Of a stretch of DNA of 64,000 bases, positions 25,589 through 33,893 are shown one piece after another (the stretch's first letter is position 1; each line of letters opens with the position of its first letter). This stretch comes from Thermococcus gammatolerans EJ3. Lineage in GTDB: Archaea; Methanobacteriota_B; Thermococci; Thermococcales; Thermococcaceae. Under the pieces are notes generated by a model. That model saw only the letters and a list, made by a program, of their open reading frames with translations, made no database searches and was not told where the DNA came from. The translations under genes and the position numbers were made by a program. The stretch spans positions 1,116,001-1,180,000 of the forward strand of contig NC_012804.1 of NCBI RefSeq assembly GCF_000022365.1, written 5' to 3'.

Positions 25589-26464
25589 TTATCCGCAGCC
25601 GAAGCGTTCTGGCCTCACGAGGTTGTACCAGGCCCAGAACAGCCTGAGATACTTATCGTCCACTGCCTCGTGGTTTGTCGTGTGCATGTCCTCGTACTTC
25701 CACCACGCCGCGAGGTATGCCAGCGAGGGTCCGAATAGGGCCTCGGCATAGGGATCGGCCCGGATTTCATTGTAAACGCGCTTCAGCGTCGCGGCGCTCT
25801 TCTCCGGGCTGTAGTTTGCAAAGAGGTAGTCAGGTATCGATCCGTTGGATATGCCCCGGTAGAGGAAGTGGAGCAGGGCCGATCTCGTATCGACAACCCA
25901 CGATCCCGAGAACGGCCGGTAAGTATCTGAAACAATTGCCTTCAGCTCCATGCTGAGGTTGTACAGATCCTCGTAGGAAAACTTTGGCTCCCCGTACACC
26001 TCAAGGGCCTTCTCTTTGTAGGCATCAAAGTTCCTGAGGCGCTCGTTCAGCGCGCAGATATCATCTCTCAGCCCTATGAGGGCCCATTTCTTCTTTATTA
26101 TCATGCCCCCGACGTCTTCCCTCAGGTCGTTGAGGAGGAGAACCCCGATCAGGTCGCGCCTCGATTCCTCCCTCGCGGAGAGATTTCTGAAGAGCTCGAT
26201 GTTCTCCCGGGCGGTTTGGTTGAGAACCGTTGCGTTGGTGGTGATTGTCCCGTTGCAGGGGTTGGGATCGAGCTTGTCCCAGAGGTGGTTTCCGTTGATC
26301 GCTCTGTTGATGGTTGAGTTGGTTTCATAGTCGGTAAAGATCTTTAAGAAAATCGAAGGCTTTTCCCTGGAACTGCTGGGAGGTTTCGATGGGTTACGGC
26401 CGATGGAAACGTACCCCACGAGCAGGATGAGAACCAGAATCAGGCCAAGGTAAGCCTTCCTCAC
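25589..26464 (-). CDS. Signal-anchored external protein upstream of the FtsX-like transporter (291 aa)
   Basis: An N-terminal hydrophobic anchor (about 5-20) precedes a ~265-residue mostly helical external domain with sequons ('NSTINRAIN', 'NATVLNQTA', 'NLSMELK'). No named family seen. It is the first gene of an operon with permease (25 bases downstream) and ATPase, which suggests an accessory or ligand-binding role for that transporter. GTG 26464 is selected because GGTGAT plus four bases precedes it, the same arrangement as at 1811 and 14975. Confidence 0.68.
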   Translation of the reverse strand: MRKAYLGLILVLILLVGYVSIGRNPSKPPSSSREKPSIFLKIFTDYETNSTINRAINGNHLWDKLDPNPCNGTITTNATVLNQTARENIELFRNLSAREESRRDLIGVLLLNDLREDVGGMIIKKKWALIGLRDDICALNERLRNFDAYKEKALEVYGEPKFSYEDLYNLSMELKAIVSDTYRPFSGSWVVDTRSALLHFLYRGISNGSIPDYLFANYSPEKSAATLKRVYNEIRADPYAEALFGPSLAYLAAWWKYEDMHTTNHEAVDDKYLRLFWAWYNLVRPERFGCG

Positions 26465-26581
26465 AGCCATCACCATCGCTTTTATTACGGCTGGAGTAAA
26501 ACATGGACACTCCCCCTAATAAATATTTTGGCTGGTTATCCTTTGGAGGGTCAATGCTATAAACCGCGTCTCCAATCAAGT

Positions 26582-27313
26582 ATGATGAGCGGTTTGAGAA
26601 TAAGCTCAATAGAAGAGTTTCCTCGCGACATAATCCCGATTGAGATACCGCCCAGCGTGGTTATACTCCGGGGCATAGGCTGGGACTCCAACGTCTACCT
26701 CGTCAGGAGTGGTGAAGAGGCTCTCATAGTGGACACCGGAACCGGCGTCAACTGGCACGTCTATGCTGAAATCTGGACGAAAAACGGCTACCTCCGGGGA
26801 ATAAAGCGGGCGGTGATCTTCAACACGCACGAGCACTTCGACCACGTTGGCGGGAACAGGGCCTTCAGAGAGTGGCTGGAAGGTCTCGGTATTAAAGTTC
26901 TCTTCGCGGCCCACGAGATAACCGCCAGAACCCTCGAGCGGGGGGACGACTACGTGATCCTCGGCTACGCCTACGGCAGGCCCTTTGAGCCCCAGCCGGT
27001 TGAGATGAAGCTTAACGAGGGGGACAGGATCAAAATCGGCTCCCTTGAACTCCGCCTTATCCACACGCCGGGTCACACGGCAGGGAGTGCCTGCCTCTAC
27101 CTTGAGGAAGGGAATACCAAAATAATGTTCACGGGCGATACCGTCTTTAACGGAACGGTCGGAAGGGTTGACCTTCCAACCGGGAACGGATGGGAGCTCA
27201 GGGAGAGCCTTGAGCGGCTTCTCGAGTTTGAAGTGGACTTCGGCCTGCCGGGTCATGGAAGGCCAATAACCGAGTGGAGGAGGAACTTGGAAAAAGTCCT
27301 GGGGCTGGTATGA
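26582..27313 (+). CDS. MBL-fold metallo-hydrolase
   Basis: A 243-residue metallo-beta-lactamase-fold hydrolase with 'NTHEHFDHVGG' (HxHxDH), 'HTPGHTAGS', 'MFTGDTVF' and 'LPGHGRPI', a complete two-metal site as in glyoxalase II-like enzymes. Substrate unknown. There is no ribosome site ahead of ATG 26582 (ATG 26585 is adjacent), but CTATAAA sits about 24 bases upstream, so the mRNA is probably leaderless. Its stop overlaps the next gene as ATGA. Confidence 0.88.
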   Translation: MMSGLRISSIEEFPRDIIPIEIPPSVVILRGIGWDSNVYLVRSGEEALIVDTGTGVNWHVYAEIWTKNGYLRGIKRAVIFNTHEHFDHVGGNRAFREWLEGLGIKVLFAAHEITARTLERGDDYVILGYAYGRPFEPQPVEMKLNEGDRIKIGSLELRLIHTPGHTAGSACLYLEEGNTKIMFTGDTVFNGTVGRVDLPTGNGWELRESLERLLEFEVDFGLPGHGRPITEWRRNLEKVLGLV

Positions 27314-27564
27314 TGAGGAAGGGCTCTCTAAAGGAGGTTCTGGCGAAGATCAAGCACGACCCCCGGGAGGATGAGCGGGACTACTACATCGTTATCGAGC
27401 ACCGGGGAGCTTACGGTAACGAGAAGAAGATCCCGGTCGAGATGATCGAGCTTGGACACGGCTACTTCTTCATTGGAGAAACACAGATTCCCTATCACCG
27501 CATCATCAGAGTCGTGAAGGGGAACGGAAAGGTGGTGTGGGAGAAAAGAAGGCGGAAGCAATAG
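27310..27564 (+). CDS. UPF0248 / DUF504 family protein
   Basis: The 84-residue product is a small basic archaeal DUF504 protein: 'GSLKEVLAKIKHDPREDERDYYIVIEHRG' and 'IPYHRIIRVVKGNGKVVWEKR' are diagnostic. The family is sometimes labelled RNA repair or RNA-ligase associated, but the role is not settled. Its ATG overlaps the stop of the MBL-fold gene (ATGA), so the two are co-translated. It ends base to base with the convergent ferritin-DUF835 gene. Confidence 0.85.
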   Translation: MMRKGSLKEVLAKIKHDPREDERDYYIVIEHRGAYGNEKKIPVEMIELGHGYFFIGETQIPYHRIIRVVKGNGKVVWEKRRRKQ

Positions 27565-28539
27565 TCACTCTATCCTTTCCATGTTGGCCCTCAATATGGC
27601 CCAGCTCGTGGGTGTAAACGCTTCCTTTTCTGCGGAGACTATAAGGTAAAAACCCCTCTCTATCGCCAGATCCCTCAAATCAAGGAGGAACTTTATCAGG
27701 TCTTTCTCAGTTGTTTCCAAGAGTAAGTACTCGGCGCTTTCAAGGAGGACGGCTCTGAGATTTTCCGACGAGACACATTCGGCTATGTCTTCTGCCTTGT
27801 CAAGGAGGAGCTTGGGGGGGAGGGTTCTGACACCGCTCATCTTCATTGCACTCTCAGAGAGCCAGAGAACTGGGACGTCAATTTTCATCCACGAGCGGAT
27901 CTTCTTCGGGTGCTCCCGTGTTATCACAAGCCCCCTATCTTCTCCGATTACGTCGAGGAATGTGTAGCGTGCCTTCGCCCTGTCCTCAAAAAGGTAACCC
28001 CCTGGTTCCAGGGCTTCCAAGGATATTTTCCTCCTCTTCATCTTTGAGACGAGTTCGTAGACCTTCCTTATTCTTTCGTAGTGCTCCTCCTCCATGAGTG
28101 CGAGCTGTGCGAATAAAGCCCTGGCCTCCTCGTCCTCTGCTTTGGTCGAGAGTATCTCGTAGGTCCTCTTCGCAAAGAGTTCACTCTCCATGCAATACTC
28201 AAGGGCGTGGAGGTAGTCTTCAACCTTTTCAAACTCAGGATAGAAGGGCGCAACCTCTACGGGGGGAGCATCTACCTTAACCGGCTCCTCGTCGGGAAAG
28301 AGCTTTTTGAAGAGCTTGTAAAGCCTTTCTTTGTGCCCAAGGCTCTCATCACTCATCTGGAGAAAGAGCGCCCTAACGCTTGGCCTTTTGGCTTTCTGGG
28401 CCAGCTCTGCGTAATATTTTGCCTCGTCCTCTTCGTTGAAGATCGCGTAGCTCAGGGCCTCCTTGAAGGAGAGCGATTTCAGCTTATCGACAACCTCACT
28501 GAGATAACTCTCCAGTCTCTCCCTATTAAAGCTTACCAA
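27565..28539 (-). CDS. Ferritin-like/rubrerythrin domain fused to DUF835
   Basis: The N-terminal ~165 residues form a four-helix ferritin-like domain with di-iron-type motifs ('IFNEEDEAKYYAELAQKA', 'ESLGHKERL', 'CMESELFAKRTYEIL', 'MEEEHYERI'). Residues ~175-320 match DUF835 ('VITREHPKKIRSW', 'VPVLWLSESA', 'LLETTEKDLIKFLLDLRD'), a domain seen in archaeal signalling proteins. The combination suggests an iron/peroxide sensor or a scaffolded rubrerythrin. The start is unsure: TTG 28539 has GGTGAAG at good spacing, GTG 28548 overlaps it. Confidence 0.8.
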   Translation of the reverse strand: MVSFNRERLESYLSEVVDKLKSLSFKEALSYAIFNEEDEAKYYAELAQKAKRPSVRALFLQMSDESLGHKERLYKLFKKLFPDEEPVKVDAPPVEVAPFYPEFEKVEDYLHALEYCMESELFAKRTYEILSTKAEDEEARALFAQLALMEEEHYERIRKVYELVSKMKRRKISLEALEPGGYLFEDRAKARYTFLDVIGEDRGLVITREHPKKIRSWMKIDVPVLWLSESAMKMSGVRTLPPKLLLDKAEDIAECVSSENLRAVLLESAEYLLLETTEKDLIKFLLDLRDLAIERGFYLIVSAEKEAFTPTSWAILRANMERIE

Positions 28540-28616
28540 TGCCTTCACCGTTTTCTTAATCTTCCGTATTGAAGAAAAGCTTTTCTATGGATGGCGAACC
28601 TTCGATGGGGATGGTG

Positions 28617-29372
28617 ATGATCGACGCTCATGCTCACGTTGAGATGTTCAAGGGGAAGATTCCAGAGGTCGTTGAGGAGAGCCGGAAAAGGCTGAAGCTC
28701 ATAGTCGACTCCATAACGGAGTATCGGAAGTTCCACGTCTGGAAAAGCTGGGACGCTTTAAAGCCATACTTCGGTTTCATTCAGCCAACCCTCGGCTACG
28801 CACCGAACGAGGCGAGGAGGGGAAACTGGGAGAAAGTGAAACGGGTTGAGGAGTTTATACGGGAGCACGCCGGCGAGATCGTGGCAATCGGCGAGATCGG
28901 GCTGGACTTTTACTACGCGAGGACAGAGGCCGAGAGGAGGAACCAGAGGGAAATCTTCGCCCACTTTCTGGGCTTAGCAGTTGAGCTCGAGCTCCCCGTT
29001 GTTCTGCACGCGAGGGACGCCGAGAAGGAAGTCTTCGAGGCAATCGAAAAAGCGGGCGTTAATGCTTACTTTCACTCCTACAGCGGGCCGGAGGAGCTGG
29101 CCCTTGAAATAGCGCGGGCCGGACACTTCGTGGGGATAAACACTGGGATAGATTTCATTCCAGAGGTAAGAAAGGCCGCGGAAGTTGTTCCACTTGAGAA
29201 CATCCTGGTTGAGACAGATTCACCCTACATAAGCCCGTACAAGGGACAGAAAAACTACCCGTGGAACGTGGAGTACGCCATCAGGCGGATAGCCGAGCTG
29301 AGGGCTCTGACCTTCGAGGAGGTTGAGAGAATAACCGAGGAGAACGTCCTCAGATTCTTTGAGTTGGGGTGA
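28617..29372 (+). CDS. TatD family metal-dependent hydrolase
   Basis: A ~251-residue TIM-barrel hydrolase related to TatD DNases: 'MIDAHAHVEMF' (HxH), 'IGEIGLDFYY' (metal Glu), 'PVVLHARDAEKEVFE', 'AYFHSYSG' and 'ILVETDSPYISP' (catalytic Asp). It may act as a 3'-5' nuclease or another phosphoesterase. Several in-frame ATGs cluster at the start; 28617 best fits spacing from GGGG and the family N-terminus. Confidence 0.85.
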   Translation: MIDAHAHVEMFKGKIPEVVEESRKRLKLIVDSITEYRKFHVWKSWDALKPYFGFIQPTLGYAPNEARRGNWEKVKRVEEFIREHAGEIVAIGEIGLDFYYARTEAERRNQREIFAHFLGLAVELELPVVLHARDAEKEVFEAIEKAGVNAYFHSYSGPEELALEIARAGHFVGINTGIDFIPEVRKAAEVVPLENILVETDSPYISPYKGQKNYPWNVEYAIRRIAELRALTFEEVERITEENVLRFFELG

Positions 29373-29377
29373 GGGGA

Positions 29378-29671
29378 ATGATAGAGGTTCCGGAGGTTGA
29401 AGAGGTTAAGGCACTCCTGGAGGAACTCGGAGAGTTCGGACTGGTGAATGCCATAGACTCGTTCCTGGTGTTAAATGAGGGTCTGGAGAGCAAAAAGGGA
29501 AAGGAGTTCATAGAGGTTTCCGTACTCGGCTTCCTCGAGGGCATATTGCTCGCACTGAAGTCAAAAGTCGATGATCCCCGAGTCGGAGAGCTCTACGAGA
29601 AGGTCAGGAAAAGAAGGGCAGAGCTAGATGAGCTGTTCCGAAAGCCGAGGGTACCCTACTTGGAGGAGTGA
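29378..29671 (+). CDS. Conserved hypothetical protein downstream of TatD (97 aa)
   Basis: An acidic, largely helical 97-residue protein with no membrane segment; I recognise no family. It starts 5 bases after the TatD stop with GGGTGAGGGGA as ribosome site, so it is probably in the same transcript. It converges base to base with the DUF59 gene. Confidence 0.65.
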   Translation: MIEVPEVEEVKALLEELGEFGLVNAIDSFLVLNEGLESKKGKEFIEVSVLGFLEGILLALKSKVDDPRVGELYEKVRKRRAELDELFRKPRVPYLEE

Positions 29672-30022
29672 TCACCCCTCCGCGAGCAGGAGGCCCAGTT
29701 CGTTGTACACTTTAACCCTCTCAAAGCCCTCTTTCTTTAGGGCCTCCACAACGTCCCTCAGGATCCTGTTCTGAACGTTTATGGCGAGCATTCGACAGAA
29801 ATGGCATTCGGGGGTGGAGCGAGCCATTAGGAGAAAGACCTCGACGCGTTTCCCTTCAACTGTGAGGCCGTAAACGAGTCCCTCCTCAACCACGTTCAGA
29901 CCGGTTTCAGGGTCATCAATGTCCTCAAGGATTCGAACGACCTTCCTGACTTCCCCGGGCAGATATTTCTTTGATCCTGTTACTTTCTGTTTTCTGGACC
30001 GCAGAAAGCTCAGTAATCCCAT
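29672..30022 (-). CDS. DUF59/MIP18-like iron-sulfur assembly protein 1
   Basis: A 116-residue protein with the DUF59 pattern 'VVRILEDIDDPETGLNVVEEGLVYGLTVEGKRVEVFLLM' and a CxxC in 'TPECHFCRML'. MIP18/SufT-like proteins help place Fe-S clusters in target enzymes. A basic N-terminal tail of ~20 residues is unusual. It lies 3 bases downstream of a second DUF59-like gene, so two paralogous factors are made together. Confidence 0.8.
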   Translation of the reverse strand: MGLLSFLRSRKQKVTGSKKYLPGEVRKVVRILEDIDDPETGLNVVEEGLVYGLTVEGKRVEVFLLMARSTPECHFCRMLAINVQNRILRDVVEALKKEGFERVKVYNELGLLLAEG

Positions 30023-30025
30023 CTA

Positions 30026-30385
30026 TCACACCTTTTCAGGACTGAGGTCTTCCGGTTTGTAACCTTTCTTGTTTTCAAACTTCCCAACGATGTTGTTGCC
30101 GAGGTCGTAGACGTAGACGTTGTTGAACTTGATGAGGGCGAAGCGCTCCATTATATCCCCGATTATCTTGGAGTAGGCTATCGGGGTCTCTCCGATAATG
30201 TTGTATTCGGCATGACTCTCAAACCGGAGCCAGATCTTGAGCGTGTCGTCGCTCACCTCAAGGCCGGCTATAACTCCAGAATCGAGAATATCGCCGCCGG
30301 TAACGGGATCGGTTATCTTCCTCAGCTCCTCGATGACGGCCTTATATGGCTCGGGCCACTTTCTATCCGGGGTGTAGATCTTCAT
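30026..30385 (-). CDS. DUF59/MIP18-like iron-sulfur assembly protein 2
   Basis: The 119-residue product has 'VIEELRKITDPVTGGDILDSGVIAGLEVSDDTLKIWLRF', the DUF59 strand-turn-strand core, but no Cys in the usual active position, unlike its neighbour. It could be a scaffold partner of protein 1. ATG 30385 follows a GGTGAGAAC ribosome site. Confidence 0.72.
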   Translation of the reverse strand: MKIYTPDRKWPEPYKAVIEELRKITDPVTGGDILDSGVIAGLEVSDDTLKIWLRFESHAEYNIIGETPIAYSKIIGDIMERFALIKFNNVYVYDLGNNIVGKFENKKGYKPEDLSPEKV

Positions 30386-30415
30386 GTTCTCACCGGAGGG
30401 AGTTTGAGAGGGCAG

Positions 30416-31024
30416 TTATAAGGCTTTTTGGCCAGATCTGTCCACGTCAATGCGCGTGAGATAAAGCTCGAGGCCGAGGAGCGTTCCGACCCAGAGGACA
30501 ATGGAGAGGAAGTACATCGCGAACGCGATTAAACTGCCGTAGTTTACAGCGTTGACGAGGGTAAATGCCACAAAGAGCCATGCGGAGATCCTCGCTATCT
30601 TTCCGTGCGGCTGGGGAATATAGCGGTAAAAGGCGACCGCGTCTATCATCAGCAGGATTGAGAGGGCCGAGAACATCATGATGGCGTAATGGGACTTACG
30701 GGCGCTTATCCCGATCGAAGCCACCATTACCGTCGCCTGAACGAGCATCTCGAGCTTAGGCTGAACCAGACCGCTCTCCGAGAGAGTGTACGCTATAAGA
30801 ACGGGACCAAACATTACGAGAAAGGCCTCCCATGAGTGTGTTGTCCTGCAGGCGTAGGCCACGAAGCCTATAGCCGTTAGGATTCCTCCGATCAGAATAA
30901 GGAGGGATAGCCCTCGCGTTCCCAGTCTGAGCTTCTCGACCTTCCGGGTTAGATCCCACATGAGGATTATTCCAACCAGCACCAGCGGACCGGTTATAGA
31001 CATAAGTAGATTGTACTCCAGCAT
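30416..31024 (-). CDS. Six-helix membrane protein, unknown function
   Basis: The 202-residue product has about six hydrophobic helices (near 8-25, 38-60, 66-84, 93-108, 115-132, 145-185) joined by short basic loops. No family was recognised; some similarity in layout to archaeal KinB-type sensor membrane modules is only an impression. ATG 31024 is preceded by GATGAG. Confidence 0.65.
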   Translation of the reverse strand: MLEYNLLMSITGPLVLVGIILMWDLTRKVEKLRLGTRGLSLLILIGGILTAIGFVAYACRTTHSWEAFLVMFGPVLIAYTLSESGLVQPKLEMLVQATVMVASIGISARKSHYAIMMFSALSILLMIDAVAFYRYIPQPHGKIARISAWLFVAFTLVNAVNYGSLIAFAMYFLSIVLWVGTLLGLELYLTRIDVDRSGQKAL

Positions 31025-31114
31025 AAGCGCTCATCTCTAAAACAAACGGTGTCGAGCCTTTAAACCTTTCCACCGGAATAGCGTAAAACGCAAAAGAGGG
31101 AAAGGATTTCAACC

Positions 31115-31462
31115 TCACTCAAGCTGAACCTCGTTCTCCCAGAGGCCGTGGATGTTGCAGTAGCTGAGCGCGTAGAGCTTGCCCTTTTTCTGGGTCTTGA
31201 AGAAGAAGACCGCCCTAGGCTCGGTCAGCGGGTCGCTGTGGTTGCTGAACTCAGCCCTGCCAACGAGAACGGGGAAGTTCTCCTCCTCAGGGTGGAACCA
31301 GAGCTCTATCCACGCTATGTGGTGCTCGGGCGTGTTCGGGTGCGGTATCTCCTTTCCAACGCTGACCTCGACCTTGACGAGGTCGCCGTCCTTCTCGTAC
31401 TCTATAACGGGGACGTGCTTCTCCCCCTTCCAGTCTCCACTCTTTATGGTTCCGCTAAGCAT
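31115..31462 (-). CDS. sor: Superoxide reductase (neelaredoxin type)
   Basis: Reduces superoxide to peroxide without making O2, using electrons from rubredoxin. The 115-residue product contains every ligand of the FeHis4Cys site: 'GEKHVPVIE' (Glu and first His), 'HPNTPEHHIAWIELWF' (two His) and 'YCNIHGLW' (Cys and last His). It lacks the desulforedoxin domain, as in Pyrococcus. ATG 31462 follows GGTGGTTGAG. A CCTTATAAGG TATA box lies about 60 bases upstream. Confidence 0.96.
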   Translation of the reverse strand: MLSGTIKSGDWKGEKHVPVIEYEKDGDLVKVEVSVGKEIPHPNTPEHHIAWIELWFHPEEENFPVLVGRAEFSNHSDPLTEPRAVFFFKTQKKGKLYALSYCNIHGLWENEVQLE

Positions 31463-31621
31463 CTCAACCACCTCCACTTTTCAATGTCTTAGCATCGAAC
31501 TTATGTTGTTTATTCGGCCTTATAAGGTTTGTGGTTCAAACCCGTGAAGTGGAAAAACAAAACCTTCAATTGCAGTATTATGTAATTGAGCAATTAACTT
31601 TTTCGAGTTTTGTTTAATACT

Positions 31622-31900
31622 TCAGTCACCACCGATGTAGTCTAGGGTCTCATCTATAAGATCCTCAAAGGCATCCTCGTCGATCTCCTCGATCCTGAGC
31701 TCGAACCTCTTTCCAAGGCTCCACCTGATCACCAGCGGGCCCTTATTCGTCTCGGCTATTATGAGGCCGAAGGGCATGTCACCGGCCCAGTGGTGCTTGG
31801 CAAAGCTCACCTCAAAGCCCCGCTTTTTCAGTTCCTCCATTATTCTCTCAAAGGTTTTTAAAGGTCCCTCCGTCGTTCTCGCGAATCCTGCGTAGGGCAT
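31622..31900 (-). CDS. Conserved hypothetical protein (92 aa)
   Basis: A soluble 92-residue alpha/beta protein ('TFERIMEELKKRGFEVSFAKHHWAGDMPFGLIIAETN'), no family recognised. Start ATG 31900 follows GAGGTGAGG. It is separated from the superoxide reductase gene by an AT-rich 159-base gap and may be monocistronic. Confidence 0.65.
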   Translation of the reverse strand: MPYAGFARTTEGPLKTFERIMEELKKRGFEVSFAKHHWAGDMPFGLIIAETNKGPLVIRWSLGKRFELRIEEIDEDAFEDLIDETLDYIGGD

Positions 31901-31979
31901 CTCCTCACCTCAGTTCTATTTTTCTACTTTTAAATTCGAGATTAGAACTTAAAAGATTTTTGTTCAAGATAAAGAAAGT

Positions 31980-32771
31980 TCAAAAGACGGAATTCAGCCT
32001 TCCTCCGTCCACCGGAATCATGGCCCCGTTGATGTAAGAACCGAGGTCGCTGGCGAGGAACGCAACGAGGTATCCTATTTCCTCCGGCTCCCCAAGCCTT
32101 CCAGCTGGTATGGGCTTCGCGTACTCCGCAAGGGCCTCTTCGATGGTCTTTCCTTCCCTCTTCGCCCTGTCCTCCGCGAGCTGAATCACCCTGTCGGTTC
32201 TTATTATGCCGGGCATTATTCCGTTCACCGTTATGCCCTTTGGACCGAGCTCCTTCGCGAGGGTTCTCACGAGACCAGCCATCGAAATTCTGACGACGTT
32301 GCTCAGGGCTATGTTCGGAATTGGCTCCTTTATAGCGACGCTCGTCGAGTAAATGATTCTCCCGAATCCCTTACGCTCCATAGCCGGAACGATGGCCCTC
32401 GTGAGGTAAACTGCCGGGTACAGGAGCAGCCTCACGGCCTTTTCCCAGTCTTCCATGCTCATCTCCATGAAGTAACCCGGCTTCGGCCCGCCCGTCGAGA
32501 AGAAGAACACGTCGGGCTCTCCTATCTCGGAGAGTTCCCTCACAGTTCGCTCAAGGTCTTCCCTCTTGGTCAGATCGGCGATGATGTAGCTCACGTCAAC
32601 GCTGCTCTCGCTCATTATCTTCTCCCGCGCCTTTTTGAGGTTCTCCTCGCTGCGCGAGAGCAGTATGACGTCCGCACCGGCTCTCGCTAAGACTCTCGCA
32701 ACCCCAAAGCCGATTCCCTTGCTCGACGCCGTTGTGAAGGCCAGCCTGCCCGAGAGGTCTATTCCTATCAT
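31980..32771 (-). CDS. Short-chain dehydrogenase/reductase family protein with atypical active site
   Basis: A 263-residue Rossmann-fold SDR with the cofactor motif 'TTASSKGIGFGVARVLARAG', 'ADLTKREDLER' and 'VNGIMPGIIRTDRV'. The Ser of 'YSTSVAIKEP' is in place, but where YxxxK is expected the sequence reads SNVVR, so both catalytic Tyr and Lys are replaced. It may catalyse another reaction or be regulatory. Start ATG 32771 follows GGTGGTTGCT. Confidence 0.88.
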   Translation of the reverse strand: MIGIDLSGRLAFTTASSKGIGFGVARVLARAGADVILLSRSEENLKKAREKIMSESSVDVSYIIADLTKREDLERTVRELSEIGEPDVFFFSTGGPKPGYFMEMSMEDWEKAVRLLLYPAVYLTRAIVPAMERKGFGRIIYSTSVAIKEPIPNIALSNVVRISMAGLVRTLAKELGPKGITVNGIMPGIIRTDRVIQLAEDRAKREGKTIEEALAEYAKPIPAGRLGEPEEIGYLVAFLASDLGSYINGAMIPVDGGRLNSVF

Positions 32772-32816
32772 AGCAACCACCGTGAAGAGTTGGCCTTTCT
32801 CCCTAAATCTTTTGTG

Positions 32817-33893
32817 TCAGGTCACCTTCTCCAGCCCGTCCTTTTTGACGATGTAAGTATCCTCGTGCTTTATAGCACCCTCAGGAATCATTAGCGGGGA
32901 GTGGACGATGCTCAGAACCATGTTCTCGCGAACCTTTTCTGCCCTCGTGGGCACAACTATCGTGGGCATCGGGAGTTCCTCGATTAGAAGGCCGACGCTG
33001 TGGGTGTAACCGGCTATGTAAGCATCGCCGAATCCCCTCTCCCTGAAGAAGCTAGCTAGCTTTCTCTCAACGGTGTTCAATACAACGCCAACCTTCGTCT
33101 CCCGTAGGGCGAGTTCGTAAGCTTCCTTCTTGACGTCCATCGCCTCCCTGACCCTCCCGCCGGGTTCACCAACGGTGAACGTTCTCGCGATATTGGCGTG
33201 GTAGTGGTTCCAGTCGGTCCCTATAACGACGGTAACAACACCGTTCTCCGGGACCTTTAGATCGCGGAACGGTTCGGCGTGAACCCTTGGAGTCGTCGAG
33301 ACGTAGACCTTTGGCTCCTCACTTCCAAGGAGCATGAGCTCCCTCATCACCTCAGCCGCTATCTCAAGCTCGCTGAGGCCCGGTTTTATCACGTCCTCGG
33401 CGACGCTCATTCCCTTCCGCGCTATCTCCCCCGCCTTCCGAATGTTCTCAAGCTCCCAGTCGTCCTTTATCATCCTCAGGCCCATCGTGAGGTCGAGTAC
33501 ATCAACCACCTCCACCGTCGGGTTAAGCCTCTGGAAGAGCTTGAGGAAGAGAAGGTAAGCGTCCCTCTCGACGCCGAACTCCAGACCAACCCTCTCCATG
33601 CCGTTCCTGTGAATCCAGCCCACGACGCCACCCATCAGATCCTCAACGCGCTGGTACTCAACCACGTTTTCAATCCAGCTTCTTTCCCTGAAGAGTTCCG
33701 CCTCCTCCTTAACGACGAAAACTACCGGCTCTCCCTCGGAAGGAATCAGAAGGCTCGGCCTGAGCCACTTGGTTCCGGTGAAATATATGAAACTGGAGAG
33801 CGTCCTGATGACGGCACCATCTATCTCGTTCTTTCTCAAAAGCTCTTGAAAGCGCTCAACTCGTTTCTTGAAAATCTCGGGGTTACCCCTCAT
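32817..33893 (-). CDS. M24-family (creatinase/prolidase-fold) protein lacking several metal ligands
   Basis: The 358-residue product has the N-terminal creatinase domain and the C-terminal pita-bread fold of Xaa-Pro dipeptidases. Compared with the family pattern D..D..H..E..E, the first Asp is Val in 'VVIGTDWNHY', the second is Asn in 'HANIARTF', the His is kept in 'YTHSVGL', and the first Glu of the 'IEPG' motif is Val in 'SIVHSPL'. It is therefore probably not a normal metallopeptidase. ATG 33893 follows GGAGGG. Its first codons overlap the tail of a decayed DUF438 gene. Confidence 0.82.
   Translation of the reverse strand: MRGNPEIFKKRVERFQELLRKNEIDGAVIRTLSSFIYFTGTKWLRPSLLIPSEGEPVVFVVKEEAELFRERSWIENVVEYQRVEDLMGGVVGWIHRNGMERVGLEFGVERDAYLLFLKLFQRLNPTVEVVDVLDLTMGLRMIKDDWELENIRKAGEIARKGMSVAEDVIKPGLSELEIAAEVMRELMLLGSEEPKVYVSTTPRVHAEPFRDLKVPENGVVTVVIGTDWNHYHANIARTFTVGEPGGRVREAMDVKKEAYELALRETKVGVVLNTVERKLASFFRERGFGDAYIAGYTHSVGLLIEELPMPTIVVPTRAEKVRENMVLSIVHSPLMIPEGAIKHEDTYIVKKDGLEKVT

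Noticed and set aside
31533-31543. tRNA T-loop-like GGTTCAAACCC
   Set aside because: No acceptor stem, anticodon arm or CCA-side pairing could be built around it; it lies in the superoxide reductase promoter region.
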